A stretch of 35,425 bases of DNA, taken from Sphingobium sp. C100 (GTDB lineage: Bacteria > Pseudomonadota > Alphaproteobacteria > Sphingomonadales > Sphingomonadaceae). Positions 17,196-25,098 of the stretch are shown here, one piece after another. The translations under genes and the position numbers were made by a program. The DNA lies in the NCBI RefSeq assembly GCF_000508185.1, contig NZ_AYOY01000160.1, forward strand, positions 1 to 35,425, given 5' to 3'. Position 1 is the stretch's first letter; each line of letters begins with the position of its first letter. The notes below the pieces were generated by a model. The model had not been told where the DNA came from, did no database searches, and was given only the letters and a program-made list of their open reading frames with translations.

Positions 17196-17447
17196 ATGAA
17201 TCCGTTTGAAATGGTCGTCGCCATCATCGCCATCGTGATGATCGCCCAGGTGGTGAAGGCGAAGCTGGGCGTCGTAAATCGCGCCAAAGGCGAGGACTTT
17301 ACCCATCGCGGGCCGGACCCGGAGGCAGAGCGCCTGCGTGCCGAGGTGAAGGCGCTCAAGGACCGCGTGGCCGTGCTGGAAAGGCTGGCCACCGATGATT
17401 CGACCGCCCTGGAGCGGGAATTCGAGAAACTACGCAGCCGCGACTAG
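17196..17447 (+). CDS. PspB-like small membrane protein 3 of the psp operon
   Basis: The 83-residue product has a short N-terminal membrane helix (FEMVVAIIAIVMIAQVVKA, about 4-22), a polar linker and a coiled coil (EAERLRAEVKALKDRVAVLERLATDDS) ending LEREFEKLRSRD. The coil and tail align with those of the two preceding genes, while the TTW-RxRHGYP phrase is absent. GGGAG lies about 11 bases before the ATG. Many sphingomonad psp loci are annotated only as hypothetical here; I can support shared architecture but not a function. Confidence 0.75.
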   Translation: MNPFEMVVAIIAIVMIAQVVKAKLGVVNRAKGEDFTHRGPDPEAERLRAEVKALKDRVAVLERLATDDSTALEREFEKLRSRD

Positions 17448-17482
17448 GCCATGGACGCGGCTCCTTCGCCAGGGAGGCACAG

Positions 17483-17719
17483 ATGCAGGACCCTTATCTT
17501 TATCTGACCCTGGCGACGGCCGGTCTCGCCGGCCTCGCCATCGTCTCCACCGCGGCCTTGCGCGGCTGGAATGGCTGGCTGGACTTCAAGCGCGCGGAAC
17601 TTAACCGGCGCGGTGATGAAGGCGCCCCGCCTTCTTCGGCCGCCGCCCGGATCGAGGTCGCCGACCTCAAGGAACGAATCCGCAAGCTGGAAGCGATCGC
17701 GGCCGGCGTCGATCTTTAA
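17483..17719 (+). CDS. Small one-helix membrane protein 4 at the end of the psp operon
   Basis: The 78-residue product has an N-terminal membrane helix (YLTLATAGLAGLAIVSTAAL, about 7-26), a loop GWNGWLDFKRAELNRRGDEG, then a short coiled coil VADLKERIRKLEAIAAG. The coil matches the middle of the PspB-type coil (RLEERIxxLERI) but the protein stops before the REIxxLR tail seen in the other three. It is the most divergent of the set. GGGAGG lies 7 bases before the ATG. It precedes a hairpin, which may end the psp transcript. Confidence 0.7.
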   Translation: MQDPYLYLTLATAGLAGLAIVSTAALRGWNGWLDFKRAELNRRGDEGAPPSSAAARIEVADLKERIRKLEAIAAGVDL

Positions 17720-17723
17720 AAGA

Positions 17724-17755
17724 CGGAAAAGCGGGTTCCCGCGCCTGCTTTTCCG
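17724..17755 (+). terminator. Possible terminator of the psp operon
   Basis: CGGAAAAGC (17724-17732) and GCTTTTCCG (17747-17755) form a 9-bp stem, and GCGGG-TT-CCCGC makes an alternative inner hairpin. There is no long T-run after the stem, so termination may be weak and sufE, whose ATG lies 16 bases on, may receive read-through. Confidence 0.45.
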
Positions 17756-17770
17756 CCTATATGGGCGCCC

Positions 17771-18199
17771 ATGACCGACATGCCCGCTCCCCGGCCCATC
17801 TTGGCCGAGCTTCAGGAAGAATATGAATTTCTCGACGCGGACGATCGTTATCGCCTGCTGATCGACCTGGGGCGCGCGCTGGAGCCGATGCCCGACGCGC
17901 TCAAGACCGACGCGACCCTGGTGCGGGGCTGTTCGGCGGCGGTGTGGGTCTATCCCACGGTGCTGGAGGACGGGCGGCTCCATTTCCTGGCCGACAGCAA
18001 TGCCGCCATCACCAAGGGGATCATCGCGCTGGTGCTGCTGACGGTACAGGATCACGCCCCCGCACATATCGTTGCGACCGACATTGAAGGCGCGCTCGCC
18101 CCCTTCGACCTGCGCAACCAGCTCAGTTCCAACCGGACGCAGGGCATCCCCAACATGATCGCCCTGATCCGCGAAACCGCCGCACGCTACGCCGGTTGA
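17771..18199 (+). CDS. sufE: SufE-family sulphur acceptor protein
   Basis: SufE takes persulphide sulphur from the cysteine desulphurase SufS and passes it to the SufBCD scaffold for iron-sulphur cluster assembly. The 142-residue product has the family's length and the acceptor Cys54 in VRGCSAAVW. Other family phrases are YRLLIDLGRALEPMPD, a strand with FLADSNAAITKGIIAL, and the C-terminal LSSNRTQGIPNMI. No other suf gene is in the window. It follows the psp operon by 51 bases and could be partly co-transcribed with it. Confidence 0.93.
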   Translation: MTDMPAPRPILAELQEEYEFLDADDRYRLLIDLGRALEPMPDALKTDATLVRGCSAAVWVYPTVLEDGRLHFLADSNAAITKGIIALVLLTVQDHAPAHIVATDIEGALAPFDLRNQLSSNRTQGIPNMIALIRETAARYAG

Positions 18200-18250
18200 A
18201 ACCCGGACCGTGGCTGCGGCGTTGGGTTCTCCTGACAAGGAGGATGCAAC

Positions 18251-18745
18251 ATGCGTCACATCATCGCCCTGACAACGGTCGCCCTGCTGGCCGCCTGCTC
18301 ATCGGGCAGCAAGGACGAACCGACCCAACGACAGCAGATCGGCCAGAGCTGGAAATATGAAGGCGGTGACGGCGGGCAGGCGAAGCTGGCCTATATCGGC
18401 AGCGTCAACAGCGTGCAGACGATGACCGCGCCCGACACCTTCGCCGTGCTGCTGGTCCAGCCGATGAGCAATGGCGAAAAAAGCGTGACGGTGAAGCTGG
18501 TCGGTGCACCGTTCCAGTGCGACCTGTCCGATTGCGCGGTCACTGCCAGGGACGATGCGGGCAAGACCCGCCGCTGGAAGGGCCGGATGACCGACGCAAA
18601 GGACGGGATCGAAATCCTGCCCTCGCAAAAAGCCTATGAGACGATCGCGGCGGCGAAGGCGGTGGAGGTCGATCTGGCCGTGGGGCCGAAGGACGAGACG
18701 ACACCCTTCCGCTTCAATGTCACCGGGCTTGATCTGCCCGGCTGA
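18251..18745 (+). CDS. Putative lipoprotein of unknown function
   Basis: The 164-residue product opens with a signal peptide and lipobox (LLAAC, Cys16), so it should be lipid-anchored in the envelope. The mature part is soluble and beta-rich. It contains the pair QCDLSDC, whose two cysteines could form a disulphide, and ends with FRFNVTGLDLPG. I do not recognise the domain. AAGGAGGA sits 6 bases before the ATG. Its last 26 bases overlap the end of the crtZ gene on the other strand. Confidence 0.8.
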   Translation: MRHIIALTTVALLAACSSGSKDEPTQRQQIGQSWKYEGGDGGQAKLAYIGSVNSVQTMTAPDTFAVLLVQPMSNGEKSVTVKLVGAPFQCDLSDCAVTARDDAGKTRRWKGRMTDAKDGIEILPSQKAYETIAAAKAVEVDLAVGPKDETTPFRFNVTGLDLPG

Positions 18746-19235
18746 CCGGATGGCGCACGCCGGCCCGCGCACGGCGGGCCAGTTCCTGTTTCAGCGCGGC
18801 GGGCCGGGGCGCGACCAGGAAGCCGAAGCTGACCGTGCCGTCCTTCGTTTCGACCGCATGGTGCAGCCGGTGCGCCTGGACGATCCGCTTCATATAGCGC
18901 GAACGCGGCACATAGCCGTGGCGCACCCGCTTGTGGACGATGATGTCGTGAAAACCCAGATAGATGGCGCCATAGGCGGCGATGCCCGCGCCACAGGCCG
19001 TCGCCCAATTGCCCCAGCCCCATTGCACGCCGCCCAGCAGCAGCAGGATCGAAGGCAAGGCGAAAATCACGAAATAGAGATCATTGGCTTCCCACAGCCC
19101 GGTGCGGGGTCGGTGATGGCTGGCATGGAGGAACCAGCCCGGCCCATGCATGACCCAGCGGTGCATGACATAGGCGAACCCCTCCATCGCAGCGACGGTG
19201 GCGACGAAGACCAAAAGGAGCGAAAGCGGGGACAT
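18720..19235 (-). CDS. crtZ: Beta-carotene hydroxylase
   Basis: CrtZ adds hydroxyl groups at C3 of the beta-ionone rings, turning beta-carotene into zeaxanthin, a precursor of sphingomonad yellow carotenoids. The 171-residue membrane protein shows the four histidine boxes of the di-iron fatty-acid-hydroxylase superfamily: HRWVMHG, HASHH, HDIIVHKRVRH and HRLHH. Hydrophobic helices lie at the N-terminus and around the middle. The start at 19235 (MSPLSLLLVF) is preferred because the frame further upstream runs through a hairpin terminator. The family is also similar to other sterol desaturase-like enzymes, but histidine spacing and length favour CrtZ. Confidence 0.9.
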   Translation of the reverse strand: MSPLSLLLVFVATVAAMEGFAYVMHRWVMHGPGWFLHASHHRPRTGLWEANDLYFVIFALPSILLLLGGVQWGWGNWATACGAGIAAYGAIYLGFHDIIVHKRVRHGYVPRSRYMKRIVQAHRLHHAVETKDGTVSFGFLVAPRPAALKQELARRARAGVRHPVSRADQAR

Positions 19236-19293
19236 GGCGCCGATATAGGCGCGCCGGGGCGCCAAGGCGACCCCGCAAAGATACGCAGTCATG

Positions 19294-19326
19294 AAAAAGG
19301 CCGCCATCCCGGCAGGAATGACGGCC
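19294..19326 (-). terminator. Rho-independent terminator of the TorF-type porin gene
   Basis: On the minus strand a 12-bp stem (GGCCGTCATTCC with GGGATGGCGGCC, two G-T pairs) closes a four-base loop and is followed by TTTTT. It lies 27 bases after the porin stop codon. Confidence 0.85.
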
Positions 19327-19353
19327 TCAATCACGCTTGATGCGGAAGGACGG

Positions 19354-20100
19354 TCAGAAAGCGGCGGTCAGCGAAAAGACGACCGCGCCATCGGCCCCCA
19401 GCGATTCCTTCATGCCGTTGCCGACATCGGTGTTCACATAGGAAATGCCGAAGCTCAGCATCTTGTAGGACGCCGAACCGCCGATCGAATAGTCGAACAC
19501 ATCGCCATCGGGACCACCGGGAAATGCGTCGCTCTTCGCAAAGCCGGCATGACCGACCAACGAGAAGGGCGTGTTGGGAATGCCGATGGTCGGTTCGACA
19601 TGGGCATAGAAGGACGACGCCTTCTCGCCATTGCCGTCGAGCAGCGCGGACTGTTTCCAGGCATAGTTCACGCCGACCTTGATGCTGGCCGGGCCAACGG
19701 TGCCGGTCAGGTTCACATAGGGTTCGAAAAAGTCGGTGTTGTAGTCGCCATGCTTGGGATAGAGATAATAGAGCAGGCCCGCGTCGATGGTGATGCCCGA
19801 CGCGATTTCCTTCGAATAGCCGGCGGACAGATCAACCTCGGTATTGCCGGCGAAGTTGATGCTCGATGCCCAGACCGATCCGTAGAAACCGCTTTCATGC
19901 GCGGCCGTGATGCCGCCCTGAACTGCTGCATCCTCCCCGTTCTGGGTGAAACCGCGGAAGCGATAATCGGACACCAGCCCGACATTGCCGGATAGCGTCA
20001 CGGCGTCGGTGGGCGCGTCCTGCGCCATGGCGGGGGCGGAAATGACGGCGAGCGCGCCGAACAAAATGGGGGCCGAGAGGCCGATGATGGACTTACGCAT
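19354..20100 (-). CDS. TorF-family putative outer-membrane porin
   Basis: The 248-residue product has a signal peptide (ending APAMA before QD) and then an amphipathic beta-strand pattern throughout, ending in the aromatic residue Phe expected of an outer-membrane barrel (SLTAAF). The opening of the mature part, VTLSGNVGLVSDYRFRGFTQ, is the hallmark of the TorF family (TIGR02001), followed by PAVQGG-like text and FYGSVWASSINF. Family members often neighbour ammonium-transport genes; none is present here. Substrate is unknown. The gene is monocistronic: an AT-rich stretch of 250 bases lies upstream and a strong terminator follows. Confidence 0.88.
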   Translation of the reverse strand: MRKSIIGLSAPILFGALAVISAPAMAQDAPTDAVTLSGNVGLVSDYRFRGFTQNGEDAAVQGGITAAHESGFYGSVWASSINFAGNTEVDLSAGYSKEIASGITIDAGLLYYLYPKHGDYNTDFFEPYVNLTGTVGPASIKVGVNYAWKQSALLDGNGEKASSFYAHVEPTIGIPNTPFSLVGHAGFAKSDAFPGGPDGDVFDYSIGGSASYKMLSFGISYVNTDVGNGMKESLGADGAVVFSLTAAF

Positions 20101-20350
20101 GTGATTCCCCTTGATGGTTCTGCGATCGTCCCACCTGCGTCCAGGCGCCTGCCTCTATGTTCCCGCGCGGGGCGGGCCGGCTGCCTCAACAGGACCGGAA
20201 ATGCCCGTCCGCGCTGCGCTGCACAAGATTTTATTTCTAATTGATGTCTTTTACTGCCTAATTGTTGCTGGACTGCAACAAGCTTAGCCGACGACTGGCT
20301 GCCTCTTCCGTAAGGGAAAAGCGAGAAATCAGCGCGTCAAACGGGTCAGG
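20101..20350. other. AT-rich upstream region of the porin gene
   Basis: This 250-base gap contains a run of much lower GC (about 20229-20285) that probably holds the porin promoter on the minus strand, and the inverted repeat at 20262-20281. No convincing gene is present. Confidence 0.5.
20262..20281. promoter_or_regulatory. Inverted repeat TTGTTGC-N6-GCAACAA
   Basis: Seven-base arms separated by six bases give a symmetrical operator-like site about 160 bases upstream of the porin start. No T-run follows on either strand, so it is more like a protein-binding site than a terminator. Confidence 0.4.
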
Positions 20351-21610
20351 TCACCCCTCGTCAGTCCGGGCCTGCGCCATATGGACGACGCGCTGCGGGA
20401 AGGGGATGGTCACGCCATGGTCGCGGAACAGGTGCCACAGGCGGCCCAGCACGTCCGATCGGACATTGCCGACGCCCGCTTCAGGGTCGGTGATCCACGC
20501 CAATATCTCGTGATCGACGCTATTGTCGCCAAAGCCGGTCAGCCAGACATTGGGCTTGGGATCCTTGAGCACGCGCGGGCTTTCCAGTGCCGCCTGCATC
20601 ATCAGTTTCTGGGCCAGTTCCAGGTCGCTGTCATAGGCGATGCCGACCGGGATGTGGATGCGCACCCTGCGGTCGGAATAGGACCAGTTCTCCACCTCCT
20701 GCGTCATCAGATTCTCATTCGGAATCAGATGTTCCTTGCCGTCGCGGGTAATGACGCTGACGGCGCGCACGCCGATCTTGTTGACCCAGCCGAAACTGTC
20801 GCCCACGACGATGACGTCGCCCGGCTTGATTGATCGGTCGAGCAGCAGGATGATCCCGGCGATCAGGTTGCCGACGGTCTTTTGCAGGCCAAAGCCCACC
20901 GCCAGCCCCAGCGCGCCGGAAAAGACGGCGAAGGCGGTCAGGTCGATCCCCAGCACATCGACGCCGAAGAAGAATGCGGTGGCGACGATGGCGATGCCGG
21001 CCAACTTTTCGGCCAGCAGCTTCTGCGTCGGATCGAGCCCCCGCGACCCGGCGATGCTGCGCGCCAATATCCGGTTGGCCAGGCGCACGGCGCCGAACAG
21101 GCCGACGCCGATCGCCGCGATGGAGGTCAGGTCGAGCAGCGAAATGCGCCGCTTGCCCAGTTCAAGTCCCACGCTGTCGAGCATCTGCGCGAGCGGCGTG
21201 ATGCCCCCGGTGCTGCCGGACAACAGCATGACGAAGATCAGGATCGAGAGCGGCACCGTCGCCCAGAGCGGGATCGATACGCCGCGCAGCAGATGATTGG
21301 CGACCATCGCCAGCGCCCAGCCCAGGACGCAGGCCAGCACGATATTGGCGGTGGTGCCGGTCGGCCAGACCGCAGTGGCGATACCCACGAGCAGGGTGGC
21401 GAGGCCGTGCCGGACCAGCGGCCGGACATGCGGCGCGAAGGCGGGGCCGAGATGCGCGCAATGCGGCGCGATCCGCCGCGCGATCATCCGGGCAAGCGTG
21501 GCGGCGAGCAGGTAGAGGAGGATGGCCACTCCCAGCCCGACCGCCGCCTCGATCAGGTCGGTGCGATGCTGCATCCGCGCAACCAGTTCAGGCGGCAACA
21601 GCCCGATCAT
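20351..21610 (-). CDS. MscS-family small-conductance mechanosensitive channel
   Basis: The 419-residue membrane protein has an N-terminal extension with several helices, then the MscS core. The pore-lining helix reads FSGALGLAVGFGLQKTVGNLIAG, quoted in part, with the Gly/Ala packing pattern. The beta domain follows with RSIKPGDVIVVGDSFGWVNKI and LIPNENLMTQEVENWS, both family signatures. The channel opens under membrane tension to release solutes during hypo-osmotic shock. Its ATG overlaps the stop of metC by the ATGA arrangement, so it is translated with the sulphur-metabolism genes upstream. Confidence 0.93.
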   Translation of the reverse strand: MIGLLPPELVARMQHRTDLIEAAVGLGVAILLYLLAATLARMIARRIAPHCAHLGPAFAPHVRPLVRHGLATLLVGIATAVWPTGTTANIVLACVLGWALAMVANHLLRGVSIPLWATVPLSILIFVMLLSGSTGGITPLAQMLDSVGLELGKRRISLLDLTSIAAIGVGLFGAVRLANRILARSIAGSRGLDPTQKLLAEKLAGIAIVATAFFFGVDVLGIDLTAFAVFSGALGLAVGFGLQKTVGNLIAGIILLLDRSIKPGDVIVVGDSFGWVNKIGVRAVSVITRDGKEHLIPNENLMTQEVENWSYSDRRVRIHIPVGIAYDSDLELAQKLMMQAALESPRVLKDPKPNVWLTGFGDNSVDHEILAWITDPEAGVGNVRSDVLGRLWHLFRDHGVTIPFPQRVVHMAQARTDEG

Positions 21611-22812
21611 GCCGCCGCCCTGTATCGGGCGAGGCCGGCCGCCAGATCGGCGATCAGATCGGCGGGATCTTCCAGGCCGATATGAAGCCGCACCGCCGGC
21701 CCCTCCGCCGCCCAGCGCGTCGCGGTGCGATAGCGGGCCGGGTCGACGGGCAGGGCCAGGCTTTCAAAACCGCCCCAGCTATAGCCGATGCCGAAATGCG
21801 CCAGGCCGTCGATCAACGCGGCGCGCGCCGCTTCGTCCCCGCCGTCCAGGACGAAGCTGAACAGGCCGGTCGATCCGCTGAAATCGCGCCGCCACAGATC
21901 GTGGCCGGGACAGTCGGGCAAGGCGGGATGCAGCACACGCGCGACCTCGGGCTGATCCTTCAGCCAGCGGGCGACCGCCAGCGCGCCGTCGCGATGTTGC
22001 GCCAGCCGCACACCCAATGTGCGCAGGCCCCGTGCCGCCAGCCACGCATCGTCGGGACTGACCATCTGTCCAAACAGATAGGCCGTCTGCCGCACCTTGC
22101 CGAACCATTGGGCATTGGCGGTCACGCTGCCCATCATCACGTCGCTATGGCCGACGATATATTTGGTGCAGGCCAGGATCGCGATGTCGACGCCATGGGC
22201 CATGGCGGGAAAATAAAGCGGCGTCGCCCATGTATTGTCCATCAGCGTCACGATGCCGTTGGCCCGCGCCCAGGCGGAGATGGCGGGAATATCCTGCACC
22301 TCGAAGGTCAGGCTGCCGGGGCTTTCCAGGAAAATGGCGCGGATCGGCCCGTCCGCCAGATGGGCGTCGAGCGCCGGCGCCACGGGATCATAATAGATCG
22401 TTTCGATGCCGTGACTTTTCAGCATTTGCGTGCAGAAGCTGCGGGTCGGGTCATAGGCGCTATCGACCATCAACAGCCGGTCGCCCGGTTTGAGCACCGC
22501 CATCAGCGCGCAGGCGATCGCCGCCACACCCGAGGGGAAAAGCATCGTCCCCTCCGCCCCCGGCTCCATCTCGGTCAGCGCATCGGCCAGGCTCCAGGCG
22601 GTCGGCGTCCCCTTGCGCCCGTAGAATAGCCGCTCATGCGTGCTGCTGCCGGCGGCTTTGCGCAGGTGGGCGACATCGTCATAAAGGATGGTGGACGCGC
22701 GCCAGACCGGCGGGCTGACGATACCGCCGGGCTGGCCGGGCATACCGGTCCATTCGGGCTTGCGCCCCGCCTGCACCAGTTTCGTCAGCGGCTTGCGCGG
22801 GTCGTCGCTCAT
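21607..22812 (-). CDS. metC: Cystathionine beta-lyase
   Basis: A PLP enzyme that splits cystathionine to homocysteine, pyruvate and ammonia in methionine synthesis. The 401-residue product has the Cys/Met-metabolism fold: RLFYGRKGTPT, the cofactor-stacking region LFPSGVAAIA, the Asp of MDNTWATPL, and the PLP lysine Lys217 in CTKYIVGHSD. The phrase YSWGGFESL near the C-terminus is typical of MetC rather than MetB. The start at 22812 forms ATGA with the stop of sseA, and its own stop forms ATGA with the start of the channel gene. A start 14 codons upstream is open but unlikely. Confidence 0.92.
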   Translation of the reverse strand: MSDDPRKPLTKLVQAGRKPEWTGMPGQPGGIVSPPVWRASTILYDDVAHLRKAAGSSTHERLFYGRKGTPTAWSLADALTEMEPGAEGTMLFPSGVAAIACALMAVLKPGDRLLMVDSAYDPTRSFCTQMLKSHGIETIYYDPVAPALDAHLADGPIRAIFLESPGSLTFEVQDIPAISAWARANGIVTLMDNTWATPLYFPAMAHGVDIAILACTKYIVGHSDVMMGSVTANAQWFGKVRQTAYLFGQMVSPDDAWLAARGLRTLGVRLAQHRDGALAVARWLKDQPEVARVLHPALPDCPGHDLWRRDFSGSTGLFSFVLDGGDEAARAALIDGLAHFGIGYSWGGFESLALPVDPARYRTATRWAAEGPAVRLHIGLEDPADLIADLAAGLARYRAAA

Positions 22813-23654
22813 GCTGGACCCGTCGCTTTCGGTGTCGCGGTATCGAAACCCCATTCCGACCAGCTGCCGTCATAGAGACTGACGTCAGTCTTGCCGAGCG
22901 TCTCCAGCCCGGCAAGGACGATCGCGGCGGTCACGCCGCTGCCGCAGGTGGTGATGATCGGTCGGTCGAAATCCGTGCCTGCTTCCTCGAACAGTCGGCG
23001 CAGTTCCGCGCCCTGCTTCATGCTGTTGTCGGCAGCAAAAAAGGCGGACGAGGGGATATTGCGGCTGCCGGGAATATGGCCGGACGCCATGCCCGGACGC
23101 GGCTCGGCCTCCGCCCCCGTGAAGCGGGCCGCGCCGCGCGCATCGATCAATTGCGCCGCGCCGCTGTCCAGATTGGCGAGAATGTCGGCCTTGGTCCGAA
23201 CCTGCGTGCGATCCAGCCGGGCGACGGCGTTGCCGGGCGCGGGCGTCGCCGCGCCGCTTTCGACCGGCCGCCCCTCCGCCACCCATTTGGGCAGGCCCCC
23301 GTCCAGGATCGCCACGCTCCGGCCCAACCCATAGACACGCATCATCCACCATCCGCGCGCCGCGCTGTGGGCCGGGCTGTTGTCATAGACGATGATGCGG
23401 CTGTCCGCATGAACGCCCAGCGCTTGTATGCGCTGCGTCATCATCGCGTCGGGCGGCAACATGCCGGGCGTCGGGTCGTCGGGATCGCCAAGGCTGGGCA
23501 GGTCGAGAAAGGCCGCGCCGGGGATATGGGCGGCTTCGAACTCGGCCCGCGGATCGCGCGGCGTGCCAGGCAGGAACAGGCTGGCGTCGAGGATGACCAG
23601 GTCGTCCCTGCCGAGTTCCGCGCCAAGCCAGTCGGTGGAAACGAAGATGGTCAT
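22809..23654 (-). CDS. sseA: 3-mercaptopyruvate sulphurtransferase
   Basis: SseA moves sulphur from 3-mercaptopyruvate to thiol acceptors or cyanide. The 281-residue product has two rhodanese domains. The first is inactive (FEAAHIPGAAFLDLP, YDNSPAHSAARGWWM). The second carries the active-site loop CGSGVTA with Cys237, the loop that distinguishes mercaptopyruvate enzymes from thiosulphate ones. GGGAG precedes the ATG at 23654; a start ten codons upstream is open but has no such site. First gene of the sseA-metC-mscS operon. Confidence 0.93.
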   Translation of the reverse strand: MTIFVSTDWLGAELGRDDLVILDASLFLPGTPRDPRAEFEAAHIPGAAFLDLPSLGDPDDPTPGMLPPDAMMTQRIQALGVHADSRIIVYDNSPAHSAARGWWMMRVYGLGRSVAILDGGLPKWVAEGRPVESGAATPAPGNAVARLDRTQVRTKADILANLDSGAAQLIDARGAARFTGAEAEPRPGMASGHIPGSRNIPSSAFFAADNSMKQGAELRRLFEEAGTDFDRPIITTCGSGVTAAIVLAGLETLGKTDVSLYDGSWSEWGFDTATPKATGPA

Positions 23655-23735
23655 GCGGGCTCCCTTCGGCCTTGTCACGTCCACGTCTTAGAGCCAGCCG
23701 CCCACGGATTAAAGGGCCGGGCGAGCCTTTGTTGA

Positions 23736-25010
23736 TCAGGCCGGCGTCAGTTCCACCGCCGCGCGAGCGGCAGGCCGGCGATATTGGCGTGGCCCCTGAT
23801 CCAGGCGCAGCGGCGCAAGCCGATCGGTCGGTGGCTCCTGTTCCTGTCCGACGATGAAGGCGCGCGCGGTTCGCCCCGCGCCGAGCGGCTCGCCCTCGCC
23901 CGCGCCCCAGCGATAGGCGGCGTCAAAGGCGGCGATCGGGATGAGCAGGCTGCGCTGGCCCATATCGACCGGCACGATCCGGTCGGTCGGCAACCGCAAT
24001 TCGCCCGCCAGTTGCCGCGACTCGCCGGGCGCGATCGACACTGCACTGTGCAGCGGCAACCCGTCCTGGCCGGTGAAAAATCCCTGGAGCAGCGCCTGCT
24101 GCTGCGCGCCGGCATTGCCCATGATCCCGCGCACAAGGATGTCCTGCGCTTCGCGATCACCGCGATTGTGCAGGATCAGGCTGTAGGCGATGGTCACGCC
24201 CATCAGCGAATAGCGTGCCTGGCTGACCACCATGTCCATGTCGATCCAGGGCCGATCTGCGGCCGCGGCCACCGGCGCGGCGACCGGGGCAGCATCGGGT
24301 TCTGGCTCCGAGGGCGCGGGCCGGACCGGTTCGCTGGCGGGCGTAGGCACAGGATCGGACACGGCGCCAACTGGCGCCTGATCGACCGGCTCCACCGACC
24401 GGCGGCGACGCAGCAGCAACAGTGCAGCGCCAAGCGCCAGCAGGGCGAGCGCTCCACCGATGATCCAGGGGAGCATGGCGCTGGTTTGCGCAGGCGGCGT
24501 TAAGGGGACCGGCGGCTCTGGAGCAGCCGGCGCGGTGTCGTTGGTCGCGGGCGCGGAAATCTGTGGCGGCGGGGCATCGGCCGCGCGCTGATCCGTCGTC
24601 GCGGCATCGTCCGCCGGAACCGGAACAGTCGGCGTGGCGCGCTCTGGCTCGGACGCTGGCGCCGCAGGTTCGGCCCGGCGTTGTTCGCGCGATTCCGGTT
24701 GAGCCGGGCGCGGACGTGCGGGTTCGGTCGGGCTTGTGGGCACCGGCTGCACCTGAACCGGCGGCGTCAGCCTCGGCGCGACTACGGGTGGCGCGACGGC
24801 CGGGGGCGTCGCGCGCGGCGTGACGGGATCGCGATAGACGTTCAGTTCCGGCCCCTGCCGGTTCGGATCGGGGGCAGGCCTGTTTGAGGGTGGAAGCGAA
24901 AATCCCTCCGAAGGCTGCTCCGCCTGCTGGGCATGGGCGGGCGCCAACATCGTCGCGGCCATCGGCAGCAGCGACGCGGCAAACAGAAGCGGACGAATGC
25001 TGGACCCCAT
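23736..25010 (-). CDS. Proline-rich single-pass membrane protein of unknown function
   Basis: I do not recognise this 424-residue protein. It has a signal peptide (about 1-28, ending PAHAQ), a long Pro/Ala/Glu-rich low-complexity stretch to about 175, one membrane helix (MLPWIIGGALALLALGAALLLL) followed by RRRR, and a second Pro/Ala/Glu-rich linker. A compact C-terminal domain of about 130 residues follows. That domain starts RPWIDMDMVVSQARYSLMGVTI and includes SIAPGESRQLAGELRLP; it reads as beta-rich, perhaps immunoglobulin-like. With the basic run after the helix the second domain should be cytoplasmic. The start at 25010 is chosen because it begins the signal peptide. Confidence 0.75.
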   Translation of the reverse strand: MGSSIRPLLFAASLLPMAATMLAPAHAQQAEQPSEGFSLPPSNRPAPDPNRQGPELNVYRDPVTPRATPPAVAPPVVAPRLTPPVQVQPVPTSPTEPARPRPAQPESREQRRAEPAAPASEPERATPTVPVPADDAATTDQRAADAPPPQISAPATNDTAPAAPEPPVPLTPPAQTSAMLPWIIGGALALLALGAALLLLRRRRSVEPVDQAPVGAVSDPVPTPASEPVRPAPSEPEPDAAPVAAPVAAAADRPWIDMDMVVSQARYSLMGVTIAYSLILHNRGDREAQDILVRGIMGNAGAQQQALLQGFFTGQDGLPLHSAVSIAPGESRQLAGELRLPTDRIVPVDMGQRSLLIPIAAFDAAYRWGAGEGEPLGAGRTARAFIVGQEQEPPTDRLAPLRLDQGPRQYRRPAARAAVELTPA

Positions 25011-25098
25011 GGCCCGTCCAAGGCACAAGCCGGGCTGAACCGCAAGTGAACAATGCGAATCGATGACATCAGCCGTGCGATCGCGTAGATGCGCGACC

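Noticed and set aside
19236..19334. Longer CrtZ start
   Set aside because: The added codons run through the porin gene's hairpin terminator, so they are unlikely to be translated.
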